A DNA stretch of 33,390 nucleotides from an uncultured Clostridia bacterium (GCA_944376195.1 CALWBW010000026.1:1-33390); one strand, 5' to 3'. Shown: positions 18,549 to 27,218, counted from the stretch's first letter. The notes: a model not told the origin generated them from the sequence alone. Made by a program: numbers and translations.

Positions 18549-19056
18549 GGCAATCACCGGAAAACGCGCGCGTGCCGTACGCTTTCTGCGCGCTGCGGCG
18601 CGGCACGTGCTCATCGACTTGTTTCTTGCGGAGCTTGTGGTTGCGGGCTTCCTGATCGGACGCCTGCCTGTCCCTGTGCGCCCGGTACGGCTGGACGCGA
18701 CGGATTTTGCGACGCTCACCATCACGGAAACCGCCGGCGCCTGGCCTTCACAGAGCCTGACGCTTGATGAGCAGGAGAAAATCGCGGCATACTGCGAACA
18801 GCTGAACGCTCTGCGCGCGCCGCGGGAGCGTCATCCCATGCGTTATCGTACCCTGGGCGGCGCGTCCTACGAATTTGTTTTCGCGCGCGAGGACGGCAGT
18901 ACGGTGACGGCTGGTATCACGAGCGGCACGCCCCTGTTTTGTGTGACGGAGTCGGCCGGCGCGAAAACGCGGGCTTACCACGTGGGCGAGGATGCGGTGG
19001 ATGCACTTTGTGCGGATATAGAGACGCTTTTGCACCCCGACCCTGGTCTTGGATAA
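18538..19056 (+). CDS. Small membrane-anchored protein of unknown function
   Basis: 172 residues. The ATG at 18538 is chosen because AAAGGAG is 7 nt upstream; the in-frame ATG at 18532 is only 2 nt from it. A basic N-terminus (GKRARAVRF) precedes one hydrophobic helix (about residues 24-42, IDLFLAELVVAGFLIG). The remaining 130 residues are soluble and contain beta-rich segments such as YRTLGGASYEFVFARED. Same topology as the protein before it, and partly similar after the helix. I do not recognise a family. Possible roles (stress, cell envelope, signalling) would be guesses. Confidence 0.75.
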   Translation: MEARAITGKRARAVRFLRAAARHVLIDLFLAELVVAGFLIGRLPVPVRPVRLDATDFATLTITETAGAWPSQSLTLDEQEKIAAYCEQLNALRAPRERHPMRYRTLGGASYEFVFAREDGSTVTAGITSGTPLFCVTESAGAKTRAYHVGEDAVDALCADIETLLHPDPGLG

Positions 19057-19068
19057 AAGAGGCAGAAT

Positions 19069-19112
19069 AAACGCCCCGTTTCAGGAAAAAATCCTGGAAA
19101 CGGGGCGTTTTG
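19069..19112. terminator. Bidirectional terminator between the membrane-protein pair and spoVT
   Basis: Stem AAACGCCCCGTTTC/GGAAACGGGGCGTTT with an inner AGG...CCT pair, followed by TTTT on the plus strand and by T-rich sequence on the minus strand. It separates the stop at 19056 from the spoVT stop at 19118. Confidence 0.85.
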
Positions 19113-19117
19113 TGATC

Positions 19118-19660
19118 TCAGCCCTCCATCTGCCGGGACAGGAAGCCCGCAATGGTCTGCGCGAGTTTGTATTCCGTGTCGCCCGGCAATTCCATGCCGT
19201 CGCTCCACAGGAATACGACGCAGCCGGAGATGTCGCCCTCGGAAATAATGGGTGCGGCGATACCGGCGAACTGGCGGTCGGTTCCGTCACAAACCGGGAT
19301 TCTGGGTTCTGCCGCTTTCAAATGGAAAATCTGACGGTTTTCCATCACACGCTCCAGTTCTTCGCTGACGCGTTTGTCCAGCACCTCACGGCGCGGCGCG
19401 CCGGCTGCGGCAATCACCGTATCCCGGTCGGTAATGACCGCGGGGAAACCGGTGGTTTTATGGAGTGTTTCGCAAAGCTGGCCCGCAAAGTTTGCCAGTT
19501 CGCCCATGGGGGAGTATTTTTTAAAAATCACTTCGCCGTCGCGATCCGTATAAATTTCCAGCGGGTCGCCTTCCCGAATTCGCATGGTGCGGCGAATTTC
19601 CTTGGGGATGACGACACGGCCCAAATCGTCAATACGTCGGACTATTCCGGTTGCTTTCAT
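19118..19660 (-). CDS. spoVT: Stage V sporulation protein T (AbrB-type regulator)
   Basis: 180 residues, the length of SpoVT in Bacillus (178). The ATG at 19660 (GGAGAGG upstream) begins MKATGIVRRIDDLGRVVIPK, the typical swapped-hairpin AbrB DNA-binding domain (1-50). Residues about 60-180 are the GAF-like domain (FPAVITDRDTVIAAAGAPRR). SpoVT is a forespore regulator that tunes sigma-G-dependent genes and spore coat and germination traits. Its presence shows that this lineage makes endospores or recently did. It is a single gene; I could not find a clear sigma-A or sigma-G promoter in 19661-19860. Confidence 0.93.
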   Translation of the reverse strand: MKATGIVRRIDDLGRVVIPKEIRRTMRIREGDPLEIYTDRDGEVIFKKYSPMGELANFAGQLCETLHKTTGFPAVITDRDTVIAAAGAPRREVLDKRVSEELERVMENRQIFHLKAAEPRIPVCDGTDRQFAGIAAPIISEGDISGCVVFLWSDGMELPGDTEYKLAQTIAGFLSRQMEG

Positions 19661-19868
19661 ATTTGAATCCTCTCCAAACGTCAAAAAATATGGGATTCCT
19701 ACCTGCACGAGGAAAAGAAACGGTATGACCGGAGAACGCGCCGCCGCCGGGCATCCTGTCTCTGGCATGAATCCCTGTCTGCTCCATTATTATCCGCAAT
19801 TTACTTTCAGTTATACGGAAAGGGAAAATGGTAGATTCGGGAATTTTATGATCGAATTGGGCCGGACG

Positions 19869-19904
19869 AAAAAACCCTCTCCGCCGTTTGCGCGAAGAGG
19901 GTTT
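19869..19904 (-). terminator. Rho-independent terminator after the minus-strand hydrolases
   Basis: Stem AAACCCTCT (19872-19880) with AGAGGGTTT (19896-19904). On the minus strand it is followed by a run of Ts. It lies 15 bases after the stop at 19920. Confidence 0.75.
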
Positions 19905-19919
19905 GTGTGACGCGAAAAA

Positions 19920-21017
19920 TCAGTCGTCGAGGGTCTGGTTCAAGAGCCAGGACATGATGCCGTATTCATTTTTGTAAGTCGGGACCCAGCTCGCGTGGTT
20001 TTCACTGAAAAGCCGCGGATACGGCAGGTCCGGCGTGATGGCGATATCGTATTTTTCCAGCTCTTCCGGGGAGAACAGCGTCAGGTGCGCATTGTTGTTG
20101 CCGCTGTCGCGCAGAGCCATCACGGCGTCGACCAGATATTTGTGGCGGTAGAGCGTGTGATCGATATACGCTGAGGTCACCCACACCGGACGGCGGATCG
20201 ATTTGAGAATCGAAAACGTTTCCGGCGTCATCGTCGGGCAAACCGGGACGCACGCGGCAAACAGGTCGGAACCGACCGACATGGCGCGGATCGTGCCGGC
20301 GCCGCCCATGGACATGCCGGTGACGTAAATGCGCTTTTCGTCTACTTTTCCCTCCGCGACCATGCGGCGGATGATGTCCAGCACCAGGGCAATGTAGTCA
20401 CGGCTCCAGCCGTAACCCGGTACATCGTTGGCGTCGCTGTCGGCAAAACGGCGGTTCATGCTCATCTTGCTCATATCGCGGCGCGCTTCGACAGCCATCG
20501 GCGCCATGACATAAATGTCCGGGTAATTCTCGGCAAAGTTCACCGGGCCGTAGTCCGTGATGATGTGCTTTTCGTTGTCGCGCTCTCCTTCATAGCCGCC
20601 GTTGCCGCCGCCGTGCAGGAAGAGGATCATCGGACGCTTTCCGGAGCCTTCCGGCGTGTACAGACGGTATAAAACGCGGCCTTCTTCGAGACGCTCGAAT
20701 TTGTCGTCGACCGTTCTCGTGCGGATGGCGCAGTCGTCGCGGCCAAATCGCTGATCGCCGACGACCAGCGTAAAATCGGCGCGGGTGGTGGCGGGAACGA
20801 TGGAAATGGTTAAGACGCCGTTTTCCAGCGCAATTTCCGTCACATCGCCGGGCGCGACGCCGCGGGTCTCTTTCAAATAGCGGATGCGGTCTGTTTCAAC
20901 GGCCGGGCCCTCGAGCCGGACGGTCTCCTTTGCCGGGGCTTCGCCCTGCCACGGAAGTTCAAAACGGGAAATCTCGCGGCCTGTCAGCCCAATACATGCA
21001 TAAGCGGTCAAGTTCAT
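19920..21017 (-). CDS. Alpha/beta-hydrolase esterase (PHB-depolymerase/feruloyl-esterase-like)
   Basis: 365 residues from the ATG at 21017 (AAAGGAG 8 nt upstream). The first 115 residues form a beta-rich, Ig-like leader (ENGVLTISIVPATTRADFTL) before the hydrolase. Motifs: LFLHGGGNGGYEG (oxyanion loop), GMSMGG with Ser236, and ENHASWV with His341. The relationship to dienelactone-hydrolase-like and feruloyl-esterase-like serine hydrolases is clear, but the substrate is not. No signal peptide, so it is cytoplasmic. Its start is 26 nt after the next hydrolase gene upstream in the same unit, so the two are co-expressed. Confidence 0.82.
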   Translation of the reverse strand: MNLTAYACIGLTGREISRFELPWQGEAPAKETVRLEGPAVETDRIRYLKETRGVAPGDVTEIALENGVLTISIVPATTRADFTLVVGDQRFGRDDCAIRTRTVDDKFERLEEGRVLYRLYTPEGSGKRPMILFLHGGGNGGYEGERDNEKHIITDYGPVNFAENYPDIYVMAPMAVEARRDMSKMSMNRRFADSDANDVPGYGWSRDYIALVLDIIRRMVAEGKVDEKRIYVTGMSMGGAGTIRAMSVGSDLFAACVPVCPTMTPETFSILKSIRRPVWVTSAYIDHTLYRHKYLVDAVMALRDSGNNNAHLTLFSPEELEKYDIAITPDLPYPRLFSENHASWVPTYKNEYGIMSWLLNQTLDD

Positions 21018-21043
21018 GACAGATACTCCTTTTCTCAAACGGT

Positions 21044-22432
21044 TTATTTTACGGCGCGGACATAGCCGCCCAGGATTTTACGCAGTACGCGCGCGGTATA
21101 GCGGCCCAGAATGGCCGAATGCCCGCTGACGAGCAGAACGTCGGACGCTTCGGAGACGAATTTTCCCAGGAAATCTCCGCAGAATTCGCCGACCGGGACA
21201 TAAAAGGTCCCGCACAGGAGGGTGCAGGGCTTGCGCATGGAGCGGAAGCGGCCGTTATATTCCACCAACAGGGAATTGGAGTGGAAGATGGCGCAGTTTC
21301 CGTCCGGGAAACGGACCTCTGCGCGGTCGCCCGCATCCAGGTAACGTACTTCCGCGCCGAAGGCGGCCCGGAAGAACTCTACCGGTGCGCACAGCGCGGG
21401 GGTTTCCAGCATTTCCAGTGCGCCGGCGGATTTTGTGTAGTTGCCGGGGCCCGGGTCAAAGCTGCGCACGATACCGGTTTCCACCGCCGTCATATCCTGC
21501 AGCTGCCCGTTTGTAAAGACTTTCCGGCTGCCCAGCGCGATAGCGGCAATATCCGGGTCCGGCGCAAGCGCGTCCTCACAGGCGGAGTAGACCAGCTTTC
21601 CGTCCACGCGGCGGCAGCCGGAATAGAGACAGTCCCAATAGACCTGCGCCATATCCGCCGGCTCGCGGTGGCCGCAGCCGACGACCTCCCAGTTAATCAG
21701 GTCGGCGTGTTTTCCGCGGAAGCGCATAAAATTGTCCTTGCCGCGCAGCGTCAGCTCCGGCAGCGCGTCGAGACCGTTTGCCTCTTCCCAAATTTCACGG
21801 TTGAAATCGTTGATACGGTAGCGCGTTTCAAAGGCGTCGAGCGGATCGTTTTCGATCTGCCGGAAGAGGATATCGTATTCCCCGCGCATCTGGATGGCGG
21901 GAAGCGCGCCGGTGGGACGTTCGTCGCCGACATAAATTTCGGCCGACGGGCCGGTGGAATAGCCCGCCGCGGCCAACATGTCCGGGTGCCGCATGGTAAA
22001 GGCAAGGGTCATCATGTCGCCGTTTGACATGCCCTGCATATAAATCCGGCTGCGGTCGATCCGGTATTTTTCGCACAGGGTTTCGATGAGCGTTTTCAGA
22101 TACGCAATGTCGCGGTCATCGCAGCGCCAGGTGCCGTAATCCGGCGAGTTGGGGTAGACGACGATCAGTCCGAGCCGCTCCGCGAGAATGTGCCAGAGCG
22201 TGAAGTCGGCCCAGCGGCGTCCGTCGTTGCCGCCGCCGTGGATTTGCACGATTAACGGCAGCGCGTCTTTGCCGTTATAACAGGCGGGGACGTACTCATA
22301 CCAGATGTTAACCGTACCCGGTGTGAAGTTGCCGCGGCATTCCTTTAACCCGTGAATGGGAGGGAGCCGGGTTTTGGATTCAAAATTGACGTGCTCAACC
22401 GGTGCGCGTTCGCCAAATACAAATCGGTTCAT
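21044..22432 (-). CDS. Alpha/beta hydrolase (poly-hydroxybutyrate depolymerase-like) with C-terminal stalk domain
   Basis: 462 residues from the ATG at 22432 (AAGGAG 8 nt upstream). Residues about 30-330 are an esterase of the LpqC/PHB depolymerase type: VQIHGGGNDGRRWAD, QGMSNGD with Ser136, and a probable His in GCGHRE. Residues about 355-445 (PVEFFRAAFGAEVRYL, then TFYVPVGEFCGDFLG) fit the copper-amine-oxidase N-terminal or 'stalk' domain pattern (PF07833). This domain is common in secreted clostridial proteins, but no signal peptide or membrane anchor is visible here. First gene of a two-hydrolase unit; good promoter at 22465-22493. The substrate is unknown. Confidence 0.78.
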   Translation of the reverse strand: MNRFVFGERAPVEHVNFESKTRLPPIHGLKECRGNFTPGTVNIWYEYVPACYNGKDALPLIVQIHGGGNDGRRWADFTLWHILAERLGLIVVYPNSPDYGTWRCDDRDIAYLKTLIETLCEKYRIDRSRIYMQGMSNGDMMTLAFTMRHPDMLAAAGYSTGPSAEIYVGDERPTGALPAIQMRGEYDILFRQIENDPLDAFETRYRINDFNREIWEEANGLDALPELTLRGKDNFMRFRGKHADLINWEVVGCGHREPADMAQVYWDCLYSGCRRVDGKLVYSACEDALAPDPDIAAIALGSRKVFTNGQLQDMTAVETGIVRSFDPGPGNYTKSAGALEMLETPALCAPVEFFRAAFGAEVRYLDAGDRAEVRFPDGNCAIFHSNSLLVEYNGRFRSMRKPCTLLCGTFYVPVGEFCGDFLGKFVSEASDVLLVSGHSAILGRYTARVLRKILGGYVRAVK

Positions 22433-22464
22433 CGTCTGCACTCCTTCTTCTAAAATCACCAATT

Positions 22465-22493
22465 AGTGTAACACAAAATCACGAAAATGGCAA
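22465..22493 (-). promoter_or_regulatory. Promoter of the minus-strand hydrolase pair
   Basis: Minus strand: -35 TTGCCA (22488-22493), a 17-bp spacer and -10 TACACT (22465-22470). It is 32 bases from the ATG. Confidence 0.7.
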
Positions 22494-22590
22494 GAAGAAG
22501 CAGGAAAAGTAATTAAAATTTAGATGTTCTGCCCAAATGCGGCGGGAAGTCGGAAAATATTCCACATCTCCTGGTTTTGCCGGACGGGCG

Positions 22591-22619
22591 TTGTAATCCG
22601 GCGGGCGGTATGATAAAAT
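22591..22619 (+). promoter_or_regulatory. Promoter of the GYSRG esterase
   Basis: -35 TTGTAA (22591-22596), a 17-bp spacer and -10 TAAAAT (22614-22619). The hexamer lies in TATGATAAAAT, a form repeated at two other promoters in the window. An imperfect palindrome, GGAAAATATTCC, is at 22551-22562. Confidence 0.6.
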
Positions 22620-22676
22620 GGACTGGAAAAGATACCCGGCCGGAGCGCCGGACGCAACTGGAAAGGAGAAATAACG

Positions 22677-23621
22677 ATGAGTGAGAAAAAAACGGTGATC
22701 CATCAGCCCGGTGAATTGATTGATTTTGAAACGGTGTTCGTCGAGAACCCTGATCTGGCGGGTACGCCGGTCAAGACCGGCCATGTGGAGCGTGTGGATT
22801 ATGAAACGTCGGTCTATGAAGATGGCGTGACGTATGCGAAATACTGCAACGTCTATTTGCCGTACTGCTATGACCCGGCCGACAGCACCCGGAAATACAA
22901 CGTCTTATATTATCAGCACGGCAATACCTGCGATCCGGAAATTTTTGCGGCGGAGCACCGGACCCTGTTTGACAAACTGTTTGAGTCCGGAGAAATCGAG
23001 CCCTGCATCATTGTCTCCACGACGTACTATTTTGACGTGACGAAGGATGTGGAAGAGCGCCGGCGTACCGGACAGGTCCCGGCGGGCGACGGCGCCTGGC
23101 CCGATATCAAGGGCAATTTCTATCGCGAAGTGGTGGAAAACATTATTCCGGCAGTGGAGCTGCGTTACCACACCTACTTGACGGACGCGTCGCCGGAGGC
23201 AATCCGTGCGACCCGCGATCATCGCGCGTTCAGCGGATATTCGCGCGGGAGCGTGGCGACCTGGAATATTTTCCACAACGACTTTGCATATTTCAGATGG
23301 TATGCCCCGATGAGCTGCCATACCACCGCGGGACGCCCGATTCGGGAAGAGGTCACGCCGGAGGACGTGATGGCGTATTTGCAGGAGCCGATCCGCAAAC
23401 ATCCGGATCTTCCGTTCTTCATTTTCGCCTCTAACGGCGGGCCGAAGGACGTCGCAAAGATGACCGAGCAGATGAAATATATCCCGAACGGCGAATGCTT
23501 CTCCTATGGGCGGGATCCGAAGAAAAACAACATTTATTTCTCCGTTTCTGAATTTACGCATACGGATCTGCTCGTCCCCTACTACTATTACAATTCCCTT
23601 CAGGTATTATTTCACGCATAA
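22677..23621 (+). CDS. CE1-like esterase without carbohydrate-binding module
   Basis: 314 residues, ATG with AAAGGAG 9 nt upstream. An esterase of PF00756 type: NVYLPYCYDPADSTRKYNVL starts the hydrolase fold, YYQHGNTCDPE is the oxyanion segment, and the elbow is GYSRG with Ser189 (Arg where most relatives have Met or Leu). His295 in FTHTD is the probable third residue. Similar enzymes act on feruloyl or acetyl esters of plant glycans. It lacks the E-set module of the 1504/2731 pair and any signal peptide. Monocistronic, between a promoter at 22591 and a strong terminator at 23636. Confidence 0.8.
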   Translation: MSEKKTVIHQPGELIDFETVFVENPDLAGTPVKTGHVERVDYETSVYEDGVTYAKYCNVYLPYCYDPADSTRKYNVLYYQHGNTCDPEIFAAEHRTLFDKLFESGEIEPCIIVSTTYYFDVTKDVEERRRTGQVPAGDGAWPDIKGNFYREVVENIIPAVELRYHTYLTDASPEAIRATRDHRAFSGYSRGSVATWNIFHNDFAYFRWYAPMSCHTTAGRPIREEVTPEDVMAYLQEPIRKHPDLPFFIFASNGGPKDVAKMTEQMKYIPNGECFSYGRDPKKNNIYFSVSEFTHTDLLVPYYYYNSLQVLFHA

Positions 23622-23635
23622 TCTCTAAAGAACCG

Positions 23636-23683
23636 AACCCGCCGCGCGATGTTTTGCAAGGAAATCCACGCGGCGGGTTTTTT
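23636..23683 (+). terminator. Rho-independent terminator
   Basis: Stem AACCCGCCGCG (23636-23646) with CGCGGCGGGTT (23669-23679) followed by six Ts. It closes the esterase gene 22677-23621. Confidence 0.85.
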
Positions 23684-23730
23684 CATCGTCCTGTATTGTC
23701 CGATCCCGAACGTTACGGGAGGAGACGGGT

Positions 23731-23759
23731 TTGCAAAGGCAGGACGGATATGATAAGAT
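23731..23759 (+). promoter_or_regulatory. Promoter of the first FAD oxidoreductase
   Basis: -35 TTGCAA (23731-23736), a 17-bp spacer and -10 TAAGAT (23754-23759), within TATGATAAGAT. A weak inverted repeat, TCCCG...CGGGA (23704-23720), is 11 bases upstream of the -35. Confidence 0.6.
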
Positions 23760-23812
23760 GACAAAAAAGGGGACGGAATTTCCGGCCTCGGAATTGCGCA
23801 GGGAGGGATATC

Positions 23813-25162
23813 ATGAAAGTAATTAGAAAAGAAACCGTGCTTGAGATTCAAAAAACCGTGGATGTGCTGGTCGTAGGCGGCGGTCCGGCCGGCGTTGGGG
23901 CGGCCGTATCCGCGGCGCGCAATGGCGCAAAGGTCCTTCTGCTGGAAAAACGGGGGTTTTTGGGGGGCAATATCACCGCCTGTTATGTGGAAAACTGCAA
24001 TTACTTCCTGAAGGGGACGCCGTTTCATTCCGAGGGGATTTATGCGGAAATAGAGCGGCGCTGTCTGGAGGAATACGGCAGCGACAACATCCGCCAGCGG
24101 AATCCGAACGCGTTTTGCAGCGAATATTTGAAGGTGTTTTTGGACCGGTTTGTCCAGGAGGCGGGCGTGGAAGTCTATTTCCATGCGTTCGTTAACGAGA
24201 CGATTACCACGGGGGACCATATTGACGCCGTGGTGATTCAGACAAAAAAGGGCCCGATGGCGGTTGCCACCGAGGTGGTAATCGATACGACGGGCGACGC
24301 GGACGTCGCCTTCTCCGCGGGCGTTCCGTTTGAGCAGGGACGCGAGAAGGACGGGCTCTGTCAGCCCGGCTCCGTAAACGTCCGCTTTGCAGGCGCGGAT
24401 GTGGAGGCGCTTTTGAAGACGCCGGACCGTCTGGGAGAAATCGGCGCGGATTTCAAGCGCCGGTACCGCGCGGGAGAAACGGGGTTGCCGTGCAAGCGCC
24501 AGGACCTGCCGTTTGGACGGCTGACGCCCGGCGGTCAGATTTCCTATGCCAACTATTCCTGCGCCTATGGCCTGGACCCGACGGACGTCCGGGATCTGAC
24601 CCGGGGCGAGATGGAATGCCGCGGGTATATCATGGACCTGTACCATTATCTCAAAGAGCATTACGAGGAACTGCGCGGCTTGGAAATCGCGTCGATTGCG
24701 CCGGAGATCGGCTTCCGCGACAGCCGGCGGATTGCGGGGCTTTACCACCTCACGATTGAGGATATGGAGGAAAACCGTCAATTTGACGACGTAATCGCGG
24801 TCTTCCCGCGGTTTTATGATATGCTGGCGCCGGATGCCGAGATGGACGGGGACGGCAAGGTGGAAGGCAAAGGGTATCGCGGACATATTTTTGAGCCGGT
24901 GAAGGACGGCCGCAGTTTCCAGGTACCGTACCGCTCCCTGCTCCCGGTGCAGATTTCCAATCTGCTGGCCGCGGGACGCTGCATTTCCGCCGACCATGTT
25001 GCGGAGAGCGGGACGCGCGCCATTTCGCTGTGCTGCATGACGGGAGAAGCGGCCGGCGCCGCGGCGGCCATGGCTGTACGTGAACGGAAATCGCCGAAGG
25101 ACATTGACGTACGTGCGCTGCAGGAGCAGCTCAAACGCCAGAATATTGAACTTCCCGTGTAA
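23813..25162 (+). CDS. FAD-dependent oxidoreductase
   Basis: 449 residues, ATG with GGGAGGG 6 nt upstream. Residues 16-50 are the FAD-binding fold (VDVLVVGGGPAGVGAAVSAA, then VLLLEKRGFLGG). VIDTTGDADVAFSAG in the middle and LLAAGRCISADHVAESGTRA near the end match the FAD_oxidored family (PF12831). Members oxidise or reduce small molecules, often with unknown substrates, and are frequent next to sugar and aromatic-compound genes in gut Clostridia. Cytoplasmic. A paralogue lies at 27272. It is a single-gene unit between its own promoter and the terminator at 25207. Confidence 0.88.
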   Translation: MKVIRKETVLEIQKTVDVLVVGGGPAGVGAAVSAARNGAKVLLLEKRGFLGGNITACYVENCNYFLKGTPFHSEGIYAEIERRCLEEYGSDNIRQRNPNAFCSEYLKVFLDRFVQEAGVEVYFHAFVNETITTGDHIDAVVIQTKKGPMAVATEVVIDTTGDADVAFSAGVPFEQGREKDGLCQPGSVNVRFAGADVEALLKTPDRLGEIGADFKRRYRAGETGLPCKRQDLPFGRLTPGGQISYANYSCAYGLDPTDVRDLTRGEMECRGYIMDLYHYLKEHYEELRGLEIASIAPEIGFRDSRRIAGLYHLTIEDMEENRQFDDVIAVFPRFYDMLAPDAEMDGDGKVEGKGYRGHIFEPVKDGRSFQVPYRSLLPVQISNLLAAGRCISADHVAESGTRAISLCCMTGEAAGAAAAMAVRERKSPKDIDVRALQEQLKRQNIELPV

Positions 25163-25206
25163 GAGATCGTGCGTTTGCGTGGGGAAAGAGCATTTTCACA
25201 TAAAAA

Positions 25207-25244
25207 AGAACCCGGAAACCGGACAAACCGGTTTCCGGGCTCTT
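25207..25244 (+). terminator. Rho-independent terminator after the FAD oxidoreductase
   Basis: A 12-bp perfect stem (CCCGGAAACCGG at 25211-25222 with 25228-25239) flanked by A and T tracts. Confidence 0.8.
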
Positions 25245-25263
25245 TTACGTTCTCCGGAATAGA

Positions 25264-25292
25264 AAAAACGGCAGGTTTTCCTGCCGCTTTTT
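25264..25292. terminator. Terminator between convergent units
   Basis: Stem CGGCAGG (25269-25275) with CCTGCCG (25280-25286), flanked by AAAAAA and TTTTT. It can serve as a terminator for the transketolase unit on the minus strand and as a second stop for the plus-strand gene. Confidence 0.7.
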
Positions 25293-25350
25293 CTATCGGG
25301 AGGCGCGAGAAAACGCGCCGACCCGTTTTTTTTACACATACGTCAAAAGG

Positions 25351-26316
25351 TTATTTTTTCATCGCAATGGCGGCTTTTGCCTTGGCGACAACCTTCTCCG
25401 CCGTCAGTTCAAAGCGCTTTCTGAGGTAATCTTCCGGGCCTACCTCACCGAATTCGTCTTCTACGCCGACGCGCATGACGGGAACGGGATAGGTGCTGGT
25501 TACGACTTCCGCGACCTGTGCGCCGAGTCCGGAGAGATAGTTGTGGTTCTCGGCCGTGACAATGGCGCCGGTCTTCCGGGCGGACTCTTCAATGAGCGCC
25601 GCGTCAATCGGCTTCCAGGTGAACATATCGATCACGCGCGCGGAAATCCCTTCGGCGGCGAGCTGGTCGGCGGCCTTCAGGCTCTCCGCGACCATGATGC
25701 CGGACGCCATAATCGTCACATCGTCGCCGTCGCGCAAAAGCGCGCCGCGGCCCACTTCAAACTTTGTGCCTTCCGGATACACGGCAACAGGGTTTTTCCG
25801 CATGAAACGGATATAAATGAGGCCGTACATGTCCTTGACCTGTTCCATAATGGAAGCGGCCTGGGCACAGTCGCACACCTCAATGGCGATGGCCTTCGGG
25901 ATGGCAAGGTACGGCGCCATGTCTTCAAACGGCATATGCGTACCGCCGTTGAGCGCTGCGGTCACGCCGGGGTCGGAGCCGAGCACGCGAACGTTCAGCT
26001 TCGCGTAGGCGACGGACAAAAATGCCTGATCCATCACGCGGCGGGAAGCGAAAATACCAAAGGTATGCGCATAGGGAATCATGCCGGCGGCGCTCATACC
26101 GGCGGCAACGCCGATCATGTTCGACTCGGCAATGCCGCAGTTGATGGCACGGAGCGGATATTTCGCCGCGAGCTTGCGGGTACCGATGCAGTTCATCAGG
26201 TCGGCGTCAAGATAACAGACTCTGGGGTCGGCATCCATCTGCGCTTCCAGCGACGCGGCAATGATATCGCGCACGCCGCGTTTATCTTTTACAAGTTCCG
26301 GTAACGTCTTAATCAT
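25351..26316 (-). CDS. Transketolase, C-terminal subunit
   Basis: 321 residues from the ATG at 26316; the ribosome site GGAGGTG lies inside the end of the upstream gene. It contains the pyrimidine-binding and C-terminal domains of transketolase (INCGIAESNMIGVAAGMSAA, and DGDDVTIMASGIMVAESLKA near the TK_C domain). Together with the N-terminal subunit it forms the TPP enzyme that moves two-carbon units between sugar phosphates. This split form is common in Clostridia and archaea. One base separates it from the N-terminal gene, so translation is coupled. Confidence 0.94.
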   Translation of the reverse strand: MIKTLPELVKDKRGVRDIIAASLEAQMDADPRVCYLDADLMNCIGTRKLAAKYPLRAINCGIAESNMIGVAAGMSAAGMIPYAHTFGIFASRRVMDQAFLSVAYAKLNVRVLGSDPGVTAALNGGTHMPFEDMAPYLAIPKAIAIEVCDCAQAASIMEQVKDMYGLIYIRFMRKNPVAVYPEGTKFEVGRGALLRDGDDVTIMASGIMVAESLKAADQLAAEGISARVIDMFTWKPIDAALIEESARKTGAIVTAENHNYLSGLGAQVAEVVTSTYPVPVMRVGVEDEFGEVGPEDYLRKRFELTAEKVVAKAKAAIAMKK

Positions 26317-26317
26317 C

Positions 26318-27172
26318 TTACAGCACCTCCGCCTTGACCTTTTCGAGTACGGCGCGCGCCGCCTCAATCGCTTCGTTCATAACTTCCGGCTTGAAGCTGA
26401 TGCTGTGGTTGTCGGCAACCGTTTCAGCAATGGTACAGCCGTGGCCCTTGATGGTGTCGAGCACGATACAGGAGGGTTTCCCCTTGACGGAAAGCGCCGT
26501 GTCGATTGCGCCGGCAATGGACGGCACGTCATGACCGTTGATCTGCTGCACATGCCAGCCAAACGCCGCGAATTTCTCCGCAAAATTGGCCGCGCCGGAA
26601 ATTTCCTCCGTCAGGCCGTCGAGCTGTTTCTTGTTCCAGTCGACAAACAGTACGAGGTTGTCCAGCTTCTGGTGCGCCGCGAACTGCGCGCCTTCCCAAA
26701 CCTGGCCCTCGTTGCACTCGCCGTCGCCGACGATCAGGTAGGTCTTATAATCCTTATTCATGGCCTTCGCCGCCATGGCAAGCCCCATTGCGGTGGAAAC
26801 GCCCTGGCCCAGAGAGCCGGTCGTCATATCAATACCGGGGGTGTGGTTACGGTCCGCATGGCTGGGCAGGTCGGTGCCGGGTTTATTCAGGGTGCTGAGC
26901 ATTTCCTTCGGGAAATAGCCTTTCAGGGCAAGCGTCGCGTAAAGCGCGGGGCCCGCGTGGCCTTTACTAAGCACCAGACGGTCGCGATCCTCCCATTTGG
27001 GATCGGACGGGTTAATGTTCATTACGCCGCCGTATAAAACGCCAAGCGTCTCTACAATCGACATTGCTCCGCCGACGTGACCGGAACCCAGAGAATTGAA
27101 CTCCTCCAGGGTTGCGATACGGATTTCCTCGGCGAAGACTTTCATGCTGTGCAATTCAGCCGCAGTTCTCAT
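26318..27172 (-). CDS. Transketolase, N-terminal subunit
   Basis: 284 residues from the ATG at 27172 (GAGGGTG 6 nt upstream); the ATG seven codons earlier has no ribosome site. It holds the diphosphate-binding part of transketolase: LSKGHAGPALYATLA, SLGQGVSTAMGLAMAA, and the TPP motif GDGECNEGQVWEG followed by DWNKKQ. Needs the product of the following gene to be active. The pair could serve pentose use released by the GH43-like enzymes. Own promoter at 27219-27247. Confidence 0.94.
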   Translation of the reverse strand: MRTAAELHSMKVFAEEIRIATLEEFNSLGSGHVGGAMSIVETLGVLYGGVMNINPSDPKWEDRDRLVLSKGHAGPALYATLALKGYFPKEMLSTLNKPGTDLPSHADRNHTPGIDMTTGSLGQGVSTAMGLAMAAKAMNKDYKTYLIVGDGECNEGQVWEGAQFAAHQKLDNLVLFVDWNKKQLDGLTEEISGAANFAEKFAAFGWHVQQINGHDVPSIAGAIDTALSVKGKPSCIVLDTIKGHGCTIAETVADNHSISFKPEVMNEAIEAARAVLEKVKAEVL

Positions 27173-27218
27173 AGTATCACCCTCATTTTTCAAAGTGGCA
27201 TTCGGTCTACAGGTATTC

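Noticed and set aside
25351..27172. The split transketolase being a deoxyxylulose-phosphate synthase (dxs) linked to tlyA
   Set aside because: The order, lengths (284 + 321) and motifs fit transketolase N and C subunits; dxs is one chain of about 620 residues, and tlyA is 5.5 kb away on the other strand.
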